Shown here: one piece after another, positions 40,407 to 49,685 of the stretch
Layout of the letters: every line of letters starts with the position of its first letter
Position numbering within the stretch: position 1 is the first letter of the stretch
Assembly: GCA_022820825.1 (NCBI GenBank)
Contig: JAJEEU010000024.1
Span: 62,001 to 126,000, forward strand
From: Vicinamibacteria bacterium
GTDB taxonomy: Bacteria > Acidobacteriota > Vicinamibacteria > Vicinamibacterales > UBA8438
Direction: 5' to 3'
DNA: 64,000 bases
Made by a program: the position numbers and the translations under genes
Notes under the pieces: model-generated
Databases searched by the model: none
What the model was told of the DNA's origin: nothing
The model's input: the letters and a program-made list of their open reading frames with translations, nothing else

Positions 40407-42794
40407 CTAGCGTAGCACCGGCGTGGCGACGGGGGGCGGGACGACGCGCGTGAAGCTGCCGCGCTGGAGCAGCTCGCGCCCCTTGCCGCCGCGGTTGGTC
40501 ACCTCGTACTTGGCGGTGCTGATGGTCTGTGACGCGCCGCGGCTGGTCTCGACCGTCAGCAGGTCGCGGGCGCCGGTGGAGGCCACGAAGCCGATCACCG
40601 CATCGGCCTTGCGGTCGAGCTTGATCAGCGTCACGCCCTTGCCGGGGCCGGAGAGGAAGTTGATCTGCTCCGCGTCGCACAGCATGGCGCGCGCCTGCCG
40701 GGTGGCGGCGATGATCACCGCCGTCTCGCGCACGATCGAGACGCCGACGATTTCCGCGTTGCGGGCGGGGCGCGCGAAGCGCCGGCCGGCGCGGGTGCTC
40801 GGCTCGGCGAACGGCTCCAGGCTGAAGCGCAAGGCGAAGCCGTCGCTGCTGACGGCGACGGCGTGTGTCGGGGGCGGGCTGCCCTCCGGGCGCGCGGCGA
40901 TGTCCGCGGTGACGCGCGGGTCCAGGCTGAACGCCGCGACGATGCGTTCGCCGTCCTTCAGCTTGAACTGCCGCTGGATCGGCTCGCCGTAGCCGGTCGA
41001 CGCCGGGATGTCGATCAGCCGGCAGGTGTACGCCGCACCGAGATTGCTGAACAGGACGCAGGTGGCGCGCGTGCTGCCCGCCACGGCCGCCAGCAGGGCG
41101 TCCCCCTCGCGCAGGCGCGTGGTCGCGACGTCGCGGACCTCGCGCTGGCGCTTCACCCAGCCGTCCCGCGAAATCAGCACGACGGCGTCCTCGTCGACAA
41201 TGAAATCGTCGGCGCTGTAGCTGGCGTCGTCGTCGGCCTCCGCGATCAGCGTGCGCCGCGGGCTGGACGCCGCGCCGTAGGCGGCGCGGATTTCGCGGAG
41301 CTCGTCGCCCACCACGGCCCGGCGCGCGTCCTCGTCGGCCAGCAGCGCCGTGATTTCGTCGACGCGCGCCCGCTTGGCGGCCAGCTCCTCGCGGATGATC
41401 AGGATTTCCAGCCGCGCCAGGCGGTAGATCTTGAGCTCCAGGATGGCGTCCGTCTGCTCGGCGTCGAGATCGAAGCGGCGCATGATCTTCTGCGCGGCGT
41501 CCGCCTTGCCGTCCGAGCGGCGGATCAGCCGGATGATGGCGTCGAGGGCATCGAACACCTGCTCGAACCCCTCGAGGATGTGGATCCGCTTGCGGAGGGC
41601 CTCGAGCTCGTGCTCGAGCCGGTTCGTGACGACCTCCAGGCGAAAGACGAGGAAGTGCTGGAGGATTTCTTTCAGCTCCAGCCGTTCCGGCCGGCCCGCC
41701 TCGGCCTGCTCGGTCGGCACGAGACACGTGAGGTTGGCGGCGAAGTTGGTCTGCAGCGGCGTGTGGCGGAACAGGTACGCCATGACGAGCCGTTCGTCGG
41801 CATCGCTCTTCAACTGGAGGACGATGCGCACCTGGTCGGTCGACTGGTCCGTCACGTCGAGCAGCGGCGGCAGCTTGCGGGCGAGGACGATCTCCGCGAT
41901 CCGCTCGACGATCTGCGCCTTGTTGGCGGCGTACGGGATGCTCGTCACGTGGATGGTCTTCGAGCCGCGCGCCGGCGGCCCCGGCTCCCAGGTGGCCCGC
42001 ATGCGGATGGTGCCGCTGCCGGTGCGGTAGATCTCCCGCAGCTCGTCCGCCGGGTTCAGCACCTGCCCGCCGGTCGGGAAGTCGGGGCCCGTGACGAACT
42101 TGCACAGGGCGTCGGTGTCGAGCTCCGGGTTGTCCAGCAGATGGAGCAGCGCCGTGCACACCTCGTCCGCGTTGTGGGGCGGGATGTTCGTCGCCATGCC
42201 GACCGCTATGCCGGTGGCGCCGTTGATCAGCAGGTTGGGCAGCCGCGCGGGCAGGACGACCGGTTCCTGCCGCGTGCCGTCGTAGTTGGGCCGGAACGGC
42301 ACGGTCCGCCGGTCGAGCTCGGACAGCAGCTCGGTGCTGGCCGCGTCGAGCCGGCATTCCGTGTAGCGCATGGCCGCGGCGCCGTCGCCGTCCAGCGAGC
42401 CGAAGTTGCCGACCCCTTCGACCAGGGGGTAGCGCACGGTGAACGGCTGCGCCAGGCGTACCAGCGTGTCGTAGATGGCGGCGTCGCCGTGCGGGTGGTA
42501 GCTGCCCATGACGTCGCCGACCACCTTCGCGCACTTGCGCGGCTTGGCGTCGGCGGTGAGCCGCTGTTGCCACATCGTGTACAGGATGCGGCGCTGCACC
42601 GGCTTCAGGCCGTCGCGCACGTCGGGCAGCGCCCGCGACGTGATGACCGATAGCGCGTAGTTGAGGTAGCGCGACTGCGCCGCCTCGTGCAGCGGGACGG
42701 CGCCGTCGCCGCCCGGCGGCTGCTCGACCGGGGGATCTTCCTCCGGCGGCTCGGCGTCGAAGAGCGGCGCGTCGCGCGGCGGCCGTTGCGTCAA
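40407..42794 (-). CDS. parC: DNA topoisomerase IV subunit A (ParC/GyrA family)
   Basis: This 795-residue type IIA topoisomerase breakage-reunion subunit has [51 protein letters not shown] and the catalytic tyrosine in [21 protein letters not shown] follows, then a long coiled coil and C-terminal beta-pinwheel repeats ([30 protein letters not shown]). A canonical GyrA box was not seen, so ParC is preferred, consistent with ParE at 30753. The TTG start at 42794 overlaps the NUDIX stop (TTGA), with GAGGG upstream. The ORF track's 42881 start is unlikely. Confidence 0.88.
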   Translation of the reverse strand: MTQRPPRDAPLFDAEPPEEDPPVEQPPGGDGAVPLHEAAQSRYLNYALSVITSRALPDVRDGLKPVQRRILYTMWQQRLTADAKPRKCAKVVGDVMGSYHPHGDAAIYDTLVRLAQPFTVRYPLVEGVGNFGSLDGDGAAAMRYTECRLDAASTELLSELDRRTVPFRPNYDGTRQEPVVLPARLPNLLINGATGIAVGMATNIPPHNADEVCTALLHLLDNPELDTDALCKFVTGPDFPTGGQVLNPADELREIYRTGSGTIRMRATWEPGPPARGSKTIHVTSIPYAANKAQIVERIAEIVLARKLPPLLDVTDQSTDQVRIVLQLKSDADERLVMAYLFRHTPLQTNFAANLTCLVPTEQAEAGRPERLELKEILQHFLVFRLEVVTNRLEHELEALRKRIHILEGFEQVFDALDAIIRLIRRSDGKADAAQKIMRRFDLDAEQTDAILELKIYRLARLEILIIREELAAKRARVDEITALLADEDARRAVVGDELREIRAAYGAASSPRRTLIAEADDDASYSADDFIVDEDAVVLISRDGWVKRQREVRDVATTRLREGDALLAAVAGSTRATCVLFSNLGAAYTCRLIDIPASTGYGEPIQRQFKLKDGERIVAAFSLDPRVTADIAARPEGSPPPTHAVAVSSDGFALRFSLEPFAEPSTRAGRRFARPARNAEIVGVSIVRETAVIIAATRQARAMLCDAEQINFLSGPGKGVTLIKLDRKADAVIGFVASTGARDLLTVETSRGASQTISTAKYEVTNRGGKGRELLQRGSFTRVVPPPVATPVLR

Positions 42795-43450
42795 CCGGCT
42801 ACCCTCATGGGCGCGGCGCCGAGCATCGTCAGCAGCTCGGACAGGATCATTGCGGTCGCACCCCAGACGCGCTCGCCGCACACCTCGAAGTACGGCGCGC
42901 GCACGAGCGTCTCCGGGCGGCAGATGAAGCCGCGGCGCGGCCGTCCGCGCGCTTCCAGGAGCGTTGCCAGCGGCACCTCGAGCACGCGCCCCACTTCCGC
43001 CGAGCGCGGCCTGAAGGGGGGATGTGCGGCGGCAACGCCGACCACCGGATGGAGTGCGAAGTCGCTCACGAAGACGTAGAGCGGCGACAGGCGGCCCAGC
43101 AGGCGCACGCGGTCCGGCTCCACGCCGACTTCCTCCGCCGCTTCGCGCAGGGCGGCCGCCGGGATGGACTCCGCCGGCTCGACCCTGCCGCCCGGCAGCG
43201 AGACCTGCCCGCCGTGCCGCGGCAACGCGCCGGAACGGACGGTCAGCAGAAGGTGGGGAACCTCGCCGCGGAGGTAGAGCAGAACGAGTCCGGCAGCCGG
43301 CTGCGCTCCGTCGGGCACGTGACCCGGACGCCAGCCCCTGCGCGGCCGCGGTGCGAGGCTGACGTGGGCGTCGCCGCCGGGCAGCGGCGCCTGGAGCGCC
43401 GCCCGGATCCGCGTTTCAATCTGATAGAGTGACGAGGAGTCCGGGACCAC
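42791..43450 (-). CDS. NUDIX hydrolase, CoA-pyrophosphatase type
   Basis: This protein has 219 residues. The Nudix box is [23 protein letters not shown] (G-x5-E-x7-RE-x2-EE), preceded by [20 protein letters not shown]. The R-S-x-x-L-x-x-H-x-GQ-x-S-x-PGG pattern is typical of CoA diphosphatases (NudL/YeaB). It would hydrolyse CoA or related pyrophosphates. The ORF track extends it upstream over the MATE gene. I chose the GTG at 43450, which has GGGAGG seven bases before it. An in-frame ATG lies at 43465. Its stop overlaps the parC start. Confidence 0.85.
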   Translation of the reverse strand: MVPDSSSLYQIETRIRAALQAPLPGGDAHVSLAPRPRRGWRPGHVPDGAQPAAGLVLLYLRGEVPHLLLTVRSGALPRHGGQVSLPGGRVEPAESIPAAALREAAEEVGVEPDRVRLLGRLSPLYVFVSDFALHPVVGVAAAHPPFRPRSAEVGRVLEVPLATLLEARGRPRRGFICRPETLVRAPYFEVCGERVWGATAMILSELLTMLGAAPMRVAG

Positions 43451-43498
43451 GGTGCAGCCTCCCATCTTACCGTACTGATCCGGTCCCCAAAACACTGC

Positions 43499-44935
43499 AT
43501 GAGCGACCAGCGGCGGGCGCAACCCGGCTTCGACCGGCGCATTGTGGAAGGCTCGCTGTCGCGCGCCGTCTGGCGCCTGGCCTGGCCCACGATGCTGGCG
43601 AACGTCATCGGCGGGCTGCAGGGGATCGTCGACCAGGCGATGGTCGGGCACTACGTCGGGCACGCCGGCAACGCCGCGATCGGCGTCAGCATGCAGGTGT
43701 TCCTGCTCGTCATCGTCTTCGTCGCGTCGATCTTCACCGGCATGGGCGTGCTGGTCGCCCGCTTCGCCGGCGCGAACGACGCGGACGCGGTCAACCGGAC
43801 GGTGTACCAGGCATTCCTCACGGCGGTGCTGCTGGCGGTCGGCATCCTCGCGCCTGTCGGCTACTTCGCCGCGCCCTTCCTGCTGACGCTGGTCAACGCC
43901 GCGCCCGAGGTGCAGGCCGAGGCGCTGGCCTACATCCGGATCGTGTTCGTGTTCAGCATCGGGATGCTGGTCTTCTTCATGATGAACGGCGCCCTGCGTG
44001 CCGCGGGCGACGCCCGCACGCCGCTGCGTCTCGGCCTGGTGATGACGGCGCTCAACATCGTGCTGAACGTCATCCTCATCCGCGGACTCGGCCCGATCCC
44101 CTCTTTCGGCACGGCGGGCGCCGCCATGGGCACCGCCATCGCCAGCGGCGCCATCGGCGTGGTGTTCATGTCGCTGCTGTTCTCGGGCCGCCTCGTGGTG
44201 CGGTTCTCCGGGACGATGTCGCTGGCGCCGGACTGGCGCGTCATCCGCGAGCTGTTCCGCTTCGGCCTGCCGGCCGGCTTCCAGGGCATCGTCATGAACC
44301 TGGCCGGCGTGCTGCTGCTGCGCTTCATCGGGTCGCTGGAGCACAGCGCCGAGGCGCAGGCCGCCTACGCGGTCGGCTACACGGAGCTGTTCGCCCTGAT
44401 CACGTGGACCTCGGTCGGTCTTATGGGCGCCACGGCGGCGGTGGCGGGGCAGAACCTGGGGGCGGGCCGGCCCGAGCGCAGCGCCCGCGCGGCGCAGGTG
44501 GCGGCGGTCATCGGCCTGAGCAATGCGGCGGTCGTCGGGCTGGCGTTCATCGTCATCCCCCGGCAGTTGCTGGCCGTCTTCGCGCTCGATCAGGGTGTGG
44601 CGTACGAGATCGGCCGCCAGTTGCTCGCCTATCTCGCCGTCTCCGGATTCTTCGTCTCGGTGGCGCTGATCTACACCGGCGGCCTGCAGGGCACGGGCGA
44701 TACCCGCAGTCCGCTCTACATCTCCATCGTGTCCCAGGTAGTCATTCCGATCGGCCTGTGCACCTGGTACTCCCTGGGGCGCGGCCTGCAGGCGGAGGAC
44801 ATCTGGCTGGCCATCGTGCTCGGGCACGTGACGCGCGCCGCGCTCAGCGTCATCCGCTTCCGCCAGGGCAAGTGGCGCGACATCGCCGTCAACATCGGGC
44901 CGGAACCCACGCCGCCGGCGCCGCTGCAATCGTGA
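43499..44935 (+). CDS. MATE family multidrug efflux transporter
   Basis: This 478-residue protein has twelve membrane helices arranged as two MatE repeats. Landmarks are LAWPTMLANVIGGLQGIVDQAM at the start and GTAGAAMGTAIASGAIGVVFM in the first half. LFRFGLPAGFQGIVMNLAG opens the second half, with TAAVAGQNLGAGRPERSARAA further on. It exports cationic drugs or metabolites using sodium or protons. It is divergent from the NUDIX gene with only 48 bases between the starts. The PLP-enzyme gene follows 26 bases downstream. Confidence 0.92.
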   Translation: MSDQRRAQPGFDRRIVEGSLSRAVWRLAWPTMLANVIGGLQGIVDQAMVGHYVGHAGNAAIGVSMQVFLLVIVFVASIFTGMGVLVARFAGANDADAVNRTVYQAFLTAVLLAVGILAPVGYFAAPFLLTLVNAAPEVQAEALAYIRIVFVFSIGMLVFFMMNGALRAAGDARTPLRLGLVMTALNIVLNVILIRGLGPIPSFGTAGAAMGTAIASGAIGVVFMSLLFSGRLVVRFSGTMSLAPDWRVIRELFRFGLPAGFQGIVMNLAGVLLLRFIGSLEHSAEAQAAYAVGYTELFALITWTSVGLMGATAAVAGQNLGAGRPERSARAAQVAAVIGLSNAAVVGLAFIVIPRQLLAVFALDQGVAYEIGRQLLAYLAVSGFFVSVALIYTGGLQGTGDTRSPLYISIVSQVVIPIGLCTWYSLGRGLQAEDIWLAIVLGHVTRAALSVIRFRQGKWRDIAVNIGPEPTPPAPLQS

Positions 44936-44961
44936 CGCCGCGCGGGCGGCAATTGACCACA

Positions 44962-46113
44962 ATGGATACACCGTCGGACGTGAAGCGCTCGACCCTGGCG
45001 GCGCAGGCGCTCGGCGGCAGCGATCCGGCGACCCGCGCGGTGGTCCCGCCGCTGGTGGCGTCGGCGCCGTACGAGCGGGCGCCGGACGGCACCTATCCCG
45101 GCGGCCACACCTACACGCGCGACCAGAACCCGACGTACGACCGCTGCGAAGCGCTGCTGGCTCGGCTCGAGGACGGCCGCGAGGCGCTGCTGTTCGGCTC
45201 GGGGATGGCCGCGGCCACCACGGTCTTCGAGACGCTCGCGCCCGGCGACCACGTCGTCGCGCCCGCCGAGATGTACTGGACCATCCGGAGCTGGCTGCAG
45301 CACGCTGCATCGAGGGGTCGTTTCGAGCTCGACCTGGTGCCGAACGGCGACCACGACGCCCTGCGCCGGGCCCTGCGCCCCGGCGCGACCCGCATCGTCT
45401 GGGTCGAGACGCCCTCGAACCCGACCTGCGTAATCACCGACATCGCGGCGACGGCGGAGATCACCCACGCGGCGGGCGCACGCGTCGTGGTGGACAGCAC
45501 GGTGGCGACGCCGGTGCTGTGTCGCCCGCTGCGGCTGGGCGCGGATTTGGTCATGCACTCCGCGACGAAGCAGCTCAACGGCCATTCGGACGTCCTTGCC
45601 GGCGCGCTGGTGACCGCCCGCGACGACGAGCCGTGGGCGCGCATCCGGCACGAGCGCGCCAACCGCGGCGCGGTGCTCGGTCCGTTCGAGGCGTGGCTGC
45701 TGCTGCGCGGCATGCGCACGCTGTTCCTACGTGTTGCCCGGTCGGCCGAAAACGCGCAGCAGGTGGCCGAGGCGCTGGCGCGGCATCCGGATGTCGACGC
45801 CGTTCTGTATCCCGGCCTGCCCGATCACCCCGGTCACGCCATCGCCGGCCGCCAGATGCAGGGCGGTTTCGGCCCGATCGTGTCCTTCCGCGTCGGTACC
45901 GCGGACCGCGCGCGCCGGGTCGCCGGCGCCCTGCGCCTGTTCCGCAACGCCACGTCGCTGGGCGGCGTCGAGAGCCTCGTCGAGCACCGGGCGCCGGTGG
46001 AGGGCCCGGGCACGCCGGTTCCGGCGGACCTGCTGCGCCTGTCGGTCGGCATCGAGGACGCCGGAGATCTGATCGCCGACCTGGAGCAGGCGCTCGCCAC
46101 CGCCGCCCGCTGA
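44962..46113 (+). CDS. Cys/Met metabolism PLP-dependent enzyme (cystathionine gamma-synthase/lyase family)
   Basis: This 383-residue fold-type I PLP enzyme has HTYTRDQNPTYDRCEALLARLE and LFGSGMAAATTVFETLAPGDHVV. It continues with VWVETPSNPTCVITDIAA, the PLP lysine in MHSATKQLNGHSDVLAGALV, and ATSLGGVESLVEHRA near the end. Members act as cystathionine gamma-synthase, cystathionine lyase or methionine gamma-lyase. The sequence alone does not separate these. The ATG at 44962 starts the coherent frame, which the ORF track extends to 43429. It is followed at six bases by a GNAT gene. Confidence 0.87.
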   Translation: MDTPSDVKRSTLAAQALGGSDPATRAVVPPLVASAPYERAPDGTYPGGHTYTRDQNPTYDRCEALLARLEDGREALLFGSGMAAATTVFETLAPGDHVVAPAEMYWTIRSWLQHAASRGRFELDLVPNGDHDALRRALRPGATRIVWVETPSNPTCVITDIAATAEITHAAGARVVVDSTVATPVLCRPLRLGADLVMHSATKQLNGHSDVLAGALVTARDDEPWARIRHERANRGAVLGPFEAWLLLRGMRTLFLRVARSAENAQQVAEALARHPDVDAVLYPGLPDHPGHAIAGRQMQGGFGPIVSFRVGTADRARRVAGALRLFRNATSLGGVESLVEHRAPVEGPGTPVPADLLRLSVGIEDAGDLIADLEQALATAAR

Positions 46114-46119
46114 CCGGTG

Positions 46120-46608
46120 ATGGACGCCGCGTTCCGCATCGATCCCGCGGTCGAGGCCGACGTGCCGGTCATTCTGGACCTGATCCGGGACTTGGCCGAG
46201 TACGAGAAGCTGTCCGACCAGGTGACGGCGACGGAAGCGGACATCGCCCGCTCACTGTTCGGGGACCCACCGCGCGCCGAGGCAGTCATCGCCCGCCTGG
46301 ACGGGGACGCGATCGGCTTCGCGCTGTTCTTCCACAACTACTCGACCTTCCTCGGCCGGCCCGGGCTGTATCTGGAAGACCTGTACGTCCGGCCGGCGTT
46401 CCGCGGCCGCGGCTTCGGCCGCCGCCTGCTCGTCCACCTGGCGCGCATCGCCGTGGACCGCGGCTGCGGCCGCTTCGAATGGTCGGTGCTCGACTGGACC
46501 GAACCCGCCATCGCCGCCTACCGCCGCGCGGGTGCCACCCCGCTCGACGATTGGACCGTCTACCGCCTCACCGGTGACGCCCTCGAGCGGCTGGCGAGCG
46601 AAGCGTAA
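46120..46608 (+). CDS. GNAT family acetyltransferase, SSAT/diamine type
   Basis: This 162-residue protein resembles spermidine/diamine or thialysine acetyltransferases. It shows DLIRDLAEYEKLSDQVTATE near the N-terminus, FFHNYSTFLGRPGLYLEDLYV, then the acetyl-CoA loop RPAFRGRGFGRRLLVHLA and RFEWSVLDWTEPAIAAYRRAGA. An in-frame GTG immediately precedes the ATG. It probably shares a transcript with the PLP enzyme. Its last 41 bases overlap the convergent PLD-like gene. Confidence 0.88.
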   Translation: MDAAFRIDPAVEADVPVILDLIRDLAEYEKLSDQVTATEADIARSLFGDPPRAEAVIARLDGDAIGFALFFHNYSTFLGRPGLYLEDLYVRPAFRGRGFGRRLLVHLARIAVDRGCGRFEWSVLDWTEPAIAAYRRAGATPLDDWTVYRLTGDALERLASEA

Positions 46609-47527
46609 CGGTGAATTCGCCATCCTTGTCAAAGAGCGGGTTCGTATCGCTGTAGCCCTCTCTGAGACGTTTCCGCGTCTGATCGGAGAGGAGCTCCACC
46701 GACTGCTCGACTCCTGGTTCCTCGTCGAGTCCCTTGTCCAGCCTGTAGCCGCCTCGATCGGTCAGGACGTACCTGGCGTGGAAGTCGTGCGGTGCATCAT
46801 CACGAATGCGCCAGCGGCATACCCGGATCGACGAGACCTTGCCGAACAGCATGGGTGGCAGGCGGCGCTGACACTGACTTTCGAATTCTTCCCAGCTCGG
46901 CTTCCGATCGTCATCGCGCGCGTGAATCGCGACGTCGACCGCATCGTGAACCGTCTCCGCCGCCAGTTGGATGCACGCTCGTACGACCGGATGCCACTTG
47001 CCGTTCGAGGGATCGAAGTGCGGATCGATCAAATGCACGTTGCGGCTGTTGCGGACCAGCATCCCAATATGCCGGGCGAGCGGGTCCGGTTCCCGCAGTA
47101 CCAGCGCTTCACGCGGTACGTCGAGCTTCGGATGGAGCTCGTCGATGTCCTCTTCGAGAACCACATCCTGATGGTCGTCCGGGTTGCACGTTGACAGGAT
47201 GGCGTGAAACGCATTCGCGCCTGTCTGACTGGCAGTGGCGTTGCGAATCCAGCGTTCGTTCGCCGGCAGAAGCGTCTCGTCATATGCCGCGTCCGACGAG
47301 ACGAACTTGGAGTTCGACTGATCGATGCGCCTGAAGATCCGTTTGCGGTCGTGATCGGCGAGTTCCGTATTCTCACGACACGCGGCCCGGACGAGTGCCT
47401 TCCACTTCTTCCTGCTCGGATAGGCGGCAATCGCCCGCCCGTGCGGGAAGCCCATGAGGTTGAGCGTGTTGCGGCACTTGTCCCAAGTAGCGAGCACATC
47501 GGGCTCGATGGCGAACGTGTAGAGCAT
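46568..47527 (-). CDS. PLD-like protein with a single HxRx4D motif, partner of the upstream ATPase
   Basis: This 319-residue protein has no named family I can assign. The region near residues 163-185 reads VHLIDPHFDPSNGKWHPVV. About 85 residues later comes DFHARYVLTDRGGYRLDKGLDE. The spacing H-x-R-x4-D matches the HKD motif of phospholipase-D-fold enzymes with Arg in place of Lys, followed by the glycine turn. The N-terminal 130 residues are charged and helical. The start ATG shares one base with the ATPase stop (TGATG), so the two are co-translated. I infer a nuclease-like or nucleotide-processing effector controlled by the ATPase. The catalytic claim is tentative. Confidence 0.55.
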   Translation of the reverse strand: MLYTFAIEPDVLATWDKCRNTLNLMGFPHGRAIAAYPSRKKWKALVRAACRENTELADHDRKRIFRRIDQSNSKFVSSDAAYDETLLPANERWIRNATASQTGANAFHAILSTCNPDDHQDVVLEEDIDELHPKLDVPREALVLREPDPLARHIGMLVRNSRNVHLIDPHFDPSNGKWHPVVRACIQLAAETVHDAVDVAIHARDDDRKPSWEEFESQCQRRLPPMLFGKVSSIRVCRWRIRDDAPHDFHARYVLTDRGGYRLDKGLDEEPGVEQSVELLSDQTRKRLREGYSDTNPLFDKDGEFTVTLRSPAARGRHR

Positions 47528-49656
47528 CAGAACAGCTCGTCGTCACGTTCTTCGAAAAACCCCTGCGGCCAGCGGTCGAGGAACTCACCGGTCTCGTCGA
47601 TGCGCAGCCGCGTCGCGCGTACCTCGCCGCCGGTCTGTTCCAGGAAGACTACCGACACCTGCTCGGGCTTCAGGGCCGGTTTTCCTTCCGGGAGCTCGCC
47701 GTCGTGCGTCTCCTCGATGCGCCGCAGCAGCCGCAGGATCAGGTGCTCGCTGTGGGTCTCGATCAGGAAAATTCCAGCGCTCGGTTCGCTGGTGAGGGTT
47801 CCTATCGCATCCGGATAGGGATTGAGCGCGGCGACGAACAGGTCGCCGAGCTCCACCTGCATCTTGGGGTGGACGTGCAGCTCCGGCTGCTCGATGGCGG
47901 TGATCCCGGGCCGTTCCGGATCGAGTGCCGCGGTCACGACCGGCAGGATCTGCGAAACGCCGACACCGATGTCGGAGGTTCGCACGGGAAGCTCCGATTC
48001 CGCGGTCACGATCTCGACCTTCGGCCGTTCCCGCGCCTCCGCGATCGCGCGCACGAGCGCCTTGACGTCGGATGGAGGGTCGCCTTGCTCAAGTTTGCTG
48101 ATGCTTGTGCTGAGCTTTGTGACGACTTCAACAAGAAACCGGTAGAACTTGTGTAAGTTTTCAATATTCTTGTTGACTGGAACATCTTGGGCAGCGTCAT
48201 TTTGGTTGGTGGACCCGCCATCATGATCGTGACCGGTTCTGATGCGCGCCGCCAATTCATCACGATCGCGACCGTATAGAGTGGCGATTTTCGCTGCCTC
48301 CTTCCGTACCCACCGGTCAACGTCGACGACGCCGTTCTCGTCCCGAAATTCTGCGAGTTGAAATTCTGCGAGACAGCGTTCGTGTAGCCGAATCAAGCCA
48401 ACCCAAGGCGCATCTCCCGCAAGCTCGATGGTCGATTTCCGGCGCAACTTGTAACCCGTGTCAAGGCGGCTGGCGTGCGAGAGCCAGTCGTTCACGCTCT
48501 TGAGTAGATTGCTGTCCGGCAAGGTGGGATGATAGGAATTCTGTCGCACGAGCAGATTCCAGGCAGCCGACCCGTCGCTCCAGCTTCCCTGTTCGTGTGG
48601 GTCCGGTTCGACCGCGGTGTGCGGGCGCAGCTCGCGCACCGGTCCGATGTGGCGGAGGCTTGCCAGTTCGTCTCGCAGGGTGCGTCCGATGCCGACGAGC
48701 AAGCCAGACGCGAACAGACCAAGATAGTAGATGTCCGGTATGTCTTCGGCGCGGATTGCCAACGGGAGTTCCCATTTTTCTTCCGACAATTTGAGGACAG
48801 AATCCCAATCCGGCAGCGGCGTCTCTTGTCCTTGGCCCATGGCCTTGGCCAGCAGCCGGTAATCGTCGCCTTGCGCCTCTGCTTTTTCGGCCACACGGCT
48901 AGCGGTTGCCGGTGAGGAGTCTGTCGCGGCCGGATGGAAGCGGTCGAGTAGTGCATGGTTCCAATTGAGCTCGAGCTTCGGCGTTCCAGTGTTGGATGCC
49001 ACGATGCGACCGAAAAGCGTACCCTCTACGGCCACTTCGTAGCCTGTGAGCATGGGTCGGTCGGAGAGGCTTGACCAGCCGATTATCAGCACAAGGCTGC
49101 CCGAGCGGACGTTTGGCGCGGGGTCGTTGTCAAGGATCCAACCTACTCCTTCTGATTCGAAAGGCGCCAATAGGTCGTGCTCGTGCTCGATCATGGCGTT
49201 CCACACCGGCTCCGGCACCATCCAATCATGGAGATTCAACTCGAAGCGCAGCCGGACGACACGATTGAGATCGTGGCCGTGGACGAACTGGCGGAAACCG
49301 CCGAGGTCGACCTGGTCGCCACCGAGCTCCGTCTTGTGAGCGTCCGCGTTTCTGTGGGTCAGGATCTCGTGGGCGTAGCAGAGCGCCTGGAGGATCGTGC
49401 TCTTTCCGGCGCTGTTACGGCCGAAGAGCAGAGTGATTGGGCGCAGGTCGATCCGGACGGGCGCTCCGATTCCCTTGAAATTCTCGATTTCGATCGCCGT
49501 GATCAGCGGCTTCTGTGGCAGGACGCTTGTCCGGCGTGCCGCGGCAATCACCGCCCTGCCGGCGGCCTCGTCGGCCGGAGTGGCGGCGGCACCATTTTGG
49601 AGGTCAGCGGCGCGGTCGTGATCTTCTCTTGTTACGGGTTTGGTGTTGTCTGCCAT
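47527..49656 (-). CDS. OLD-like AAA ATPase with C-terminal DUF3696 region
   Basis: This 709-residue ABC/SMC-like ATPase opens with ITAIEIENFKGIGAPVRIDL and Walker A LLFGRNSAGKST (about residues 77-87). After a long helical insert come GVGVSQILPVVTAAL (signature), TAIEQPELHVHPKMQVELGDL (Walker B, about residue 590) and LIETHSEHLILRLLRRIEE (H-loop). The end, DETGEFLDRWPQGFFEERDDELF, fits DUF3696. No TOPRIM nuclease domain is present. It starts 29 bases after the regulator gene. A sigma-54 promoter sits in that gap only about 14 bases from this ATG, so the transcript is nearly leaderless or an internal GTG (49551) is used. Confidence 0.82.
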   Translation of the reverse strand: MADNTKPVTREDHDRAADLQNGAAATPADEAAGRAVIAAARRTSVLPQKPLITAIEIENFKGIGAPVRIDLRPITLLFGRNSAGKSTILQALCYAHEILTHRNADAHKTELGGDQVDLGGFRQFVHGHDLNRVVRLRFELNLHDWMVPEPVWNAMIEHEHDLLAPFESEGVGWILDNDPAPNVRSGSLVLIIGWSSLSDRPMLTGYEVAVEGTLFGRIVASNTGTPKLELNWNHALLDRFHPAATDSSPATASRVAEKAEAQGDDYRLLAKAMGQGQETPLPDWDSVLKLSEEKWELPLAIRAEDIPDIYYLGLFASGLLVGIGRTLRDELASLRHIGPVRELRPHTAVEPDPHEQGSWSDGSAAWNLLVRQNSYHPTLPDSNLLKSVNDWLSHASRLDTGYKLRRKSTIELAGDAPWVGLIRLHERCLAEFQLAEFRDENGVVDVDRWVRKEAAKIATLYGRDRDELAARIRTGHDHDGGSTNQNDAAQDVPVNKNIENLHKFYRFLVEVVTKLSTSISKLEQGDPPSDVKALVRAIAEARERPKVEIVTAESELPVRTSDIGVGVSQILPVVTAALDPERPGITAIEQPELHVHPKMQVELGDLFVAALNPYPDAIGTLTSEPSAGIFLIETHSEHLILRLLRRIEETHDGELPEGKPALKPEQVSVVFLEQTGGEVRATRLRIDETGEFLDRWPQGFFEERDDELF

Positions 49657-49669
49657 CGTGGCTACTTAC

Positions 49670-49685
49670 TGCAACGACCATGCCA
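49670..49685 (-). promoter_or_regulatory. sigma-54 (-24/-12) promoter of the ATPase/PLD-like operon
   Basis: On the minus strand tggcatggtcgttgca matches the sigma-54 consensus TGGCACG-N4-TTGCW with one mismatch, including the invariant GG and GC at correct spacing. It starts directly after the stop codon of the sigma-54 activator gene and points into the ATPase gene. The predicted transcription start is around 49660. Confidence 0.78.

Noticed and set aside
42791-45310. 839-codon minus-strand ORF
   Set aside because: Only the last 219 codons are real (NUDIX). The rest is antisense to the MATE and PLP-enzyme genes.
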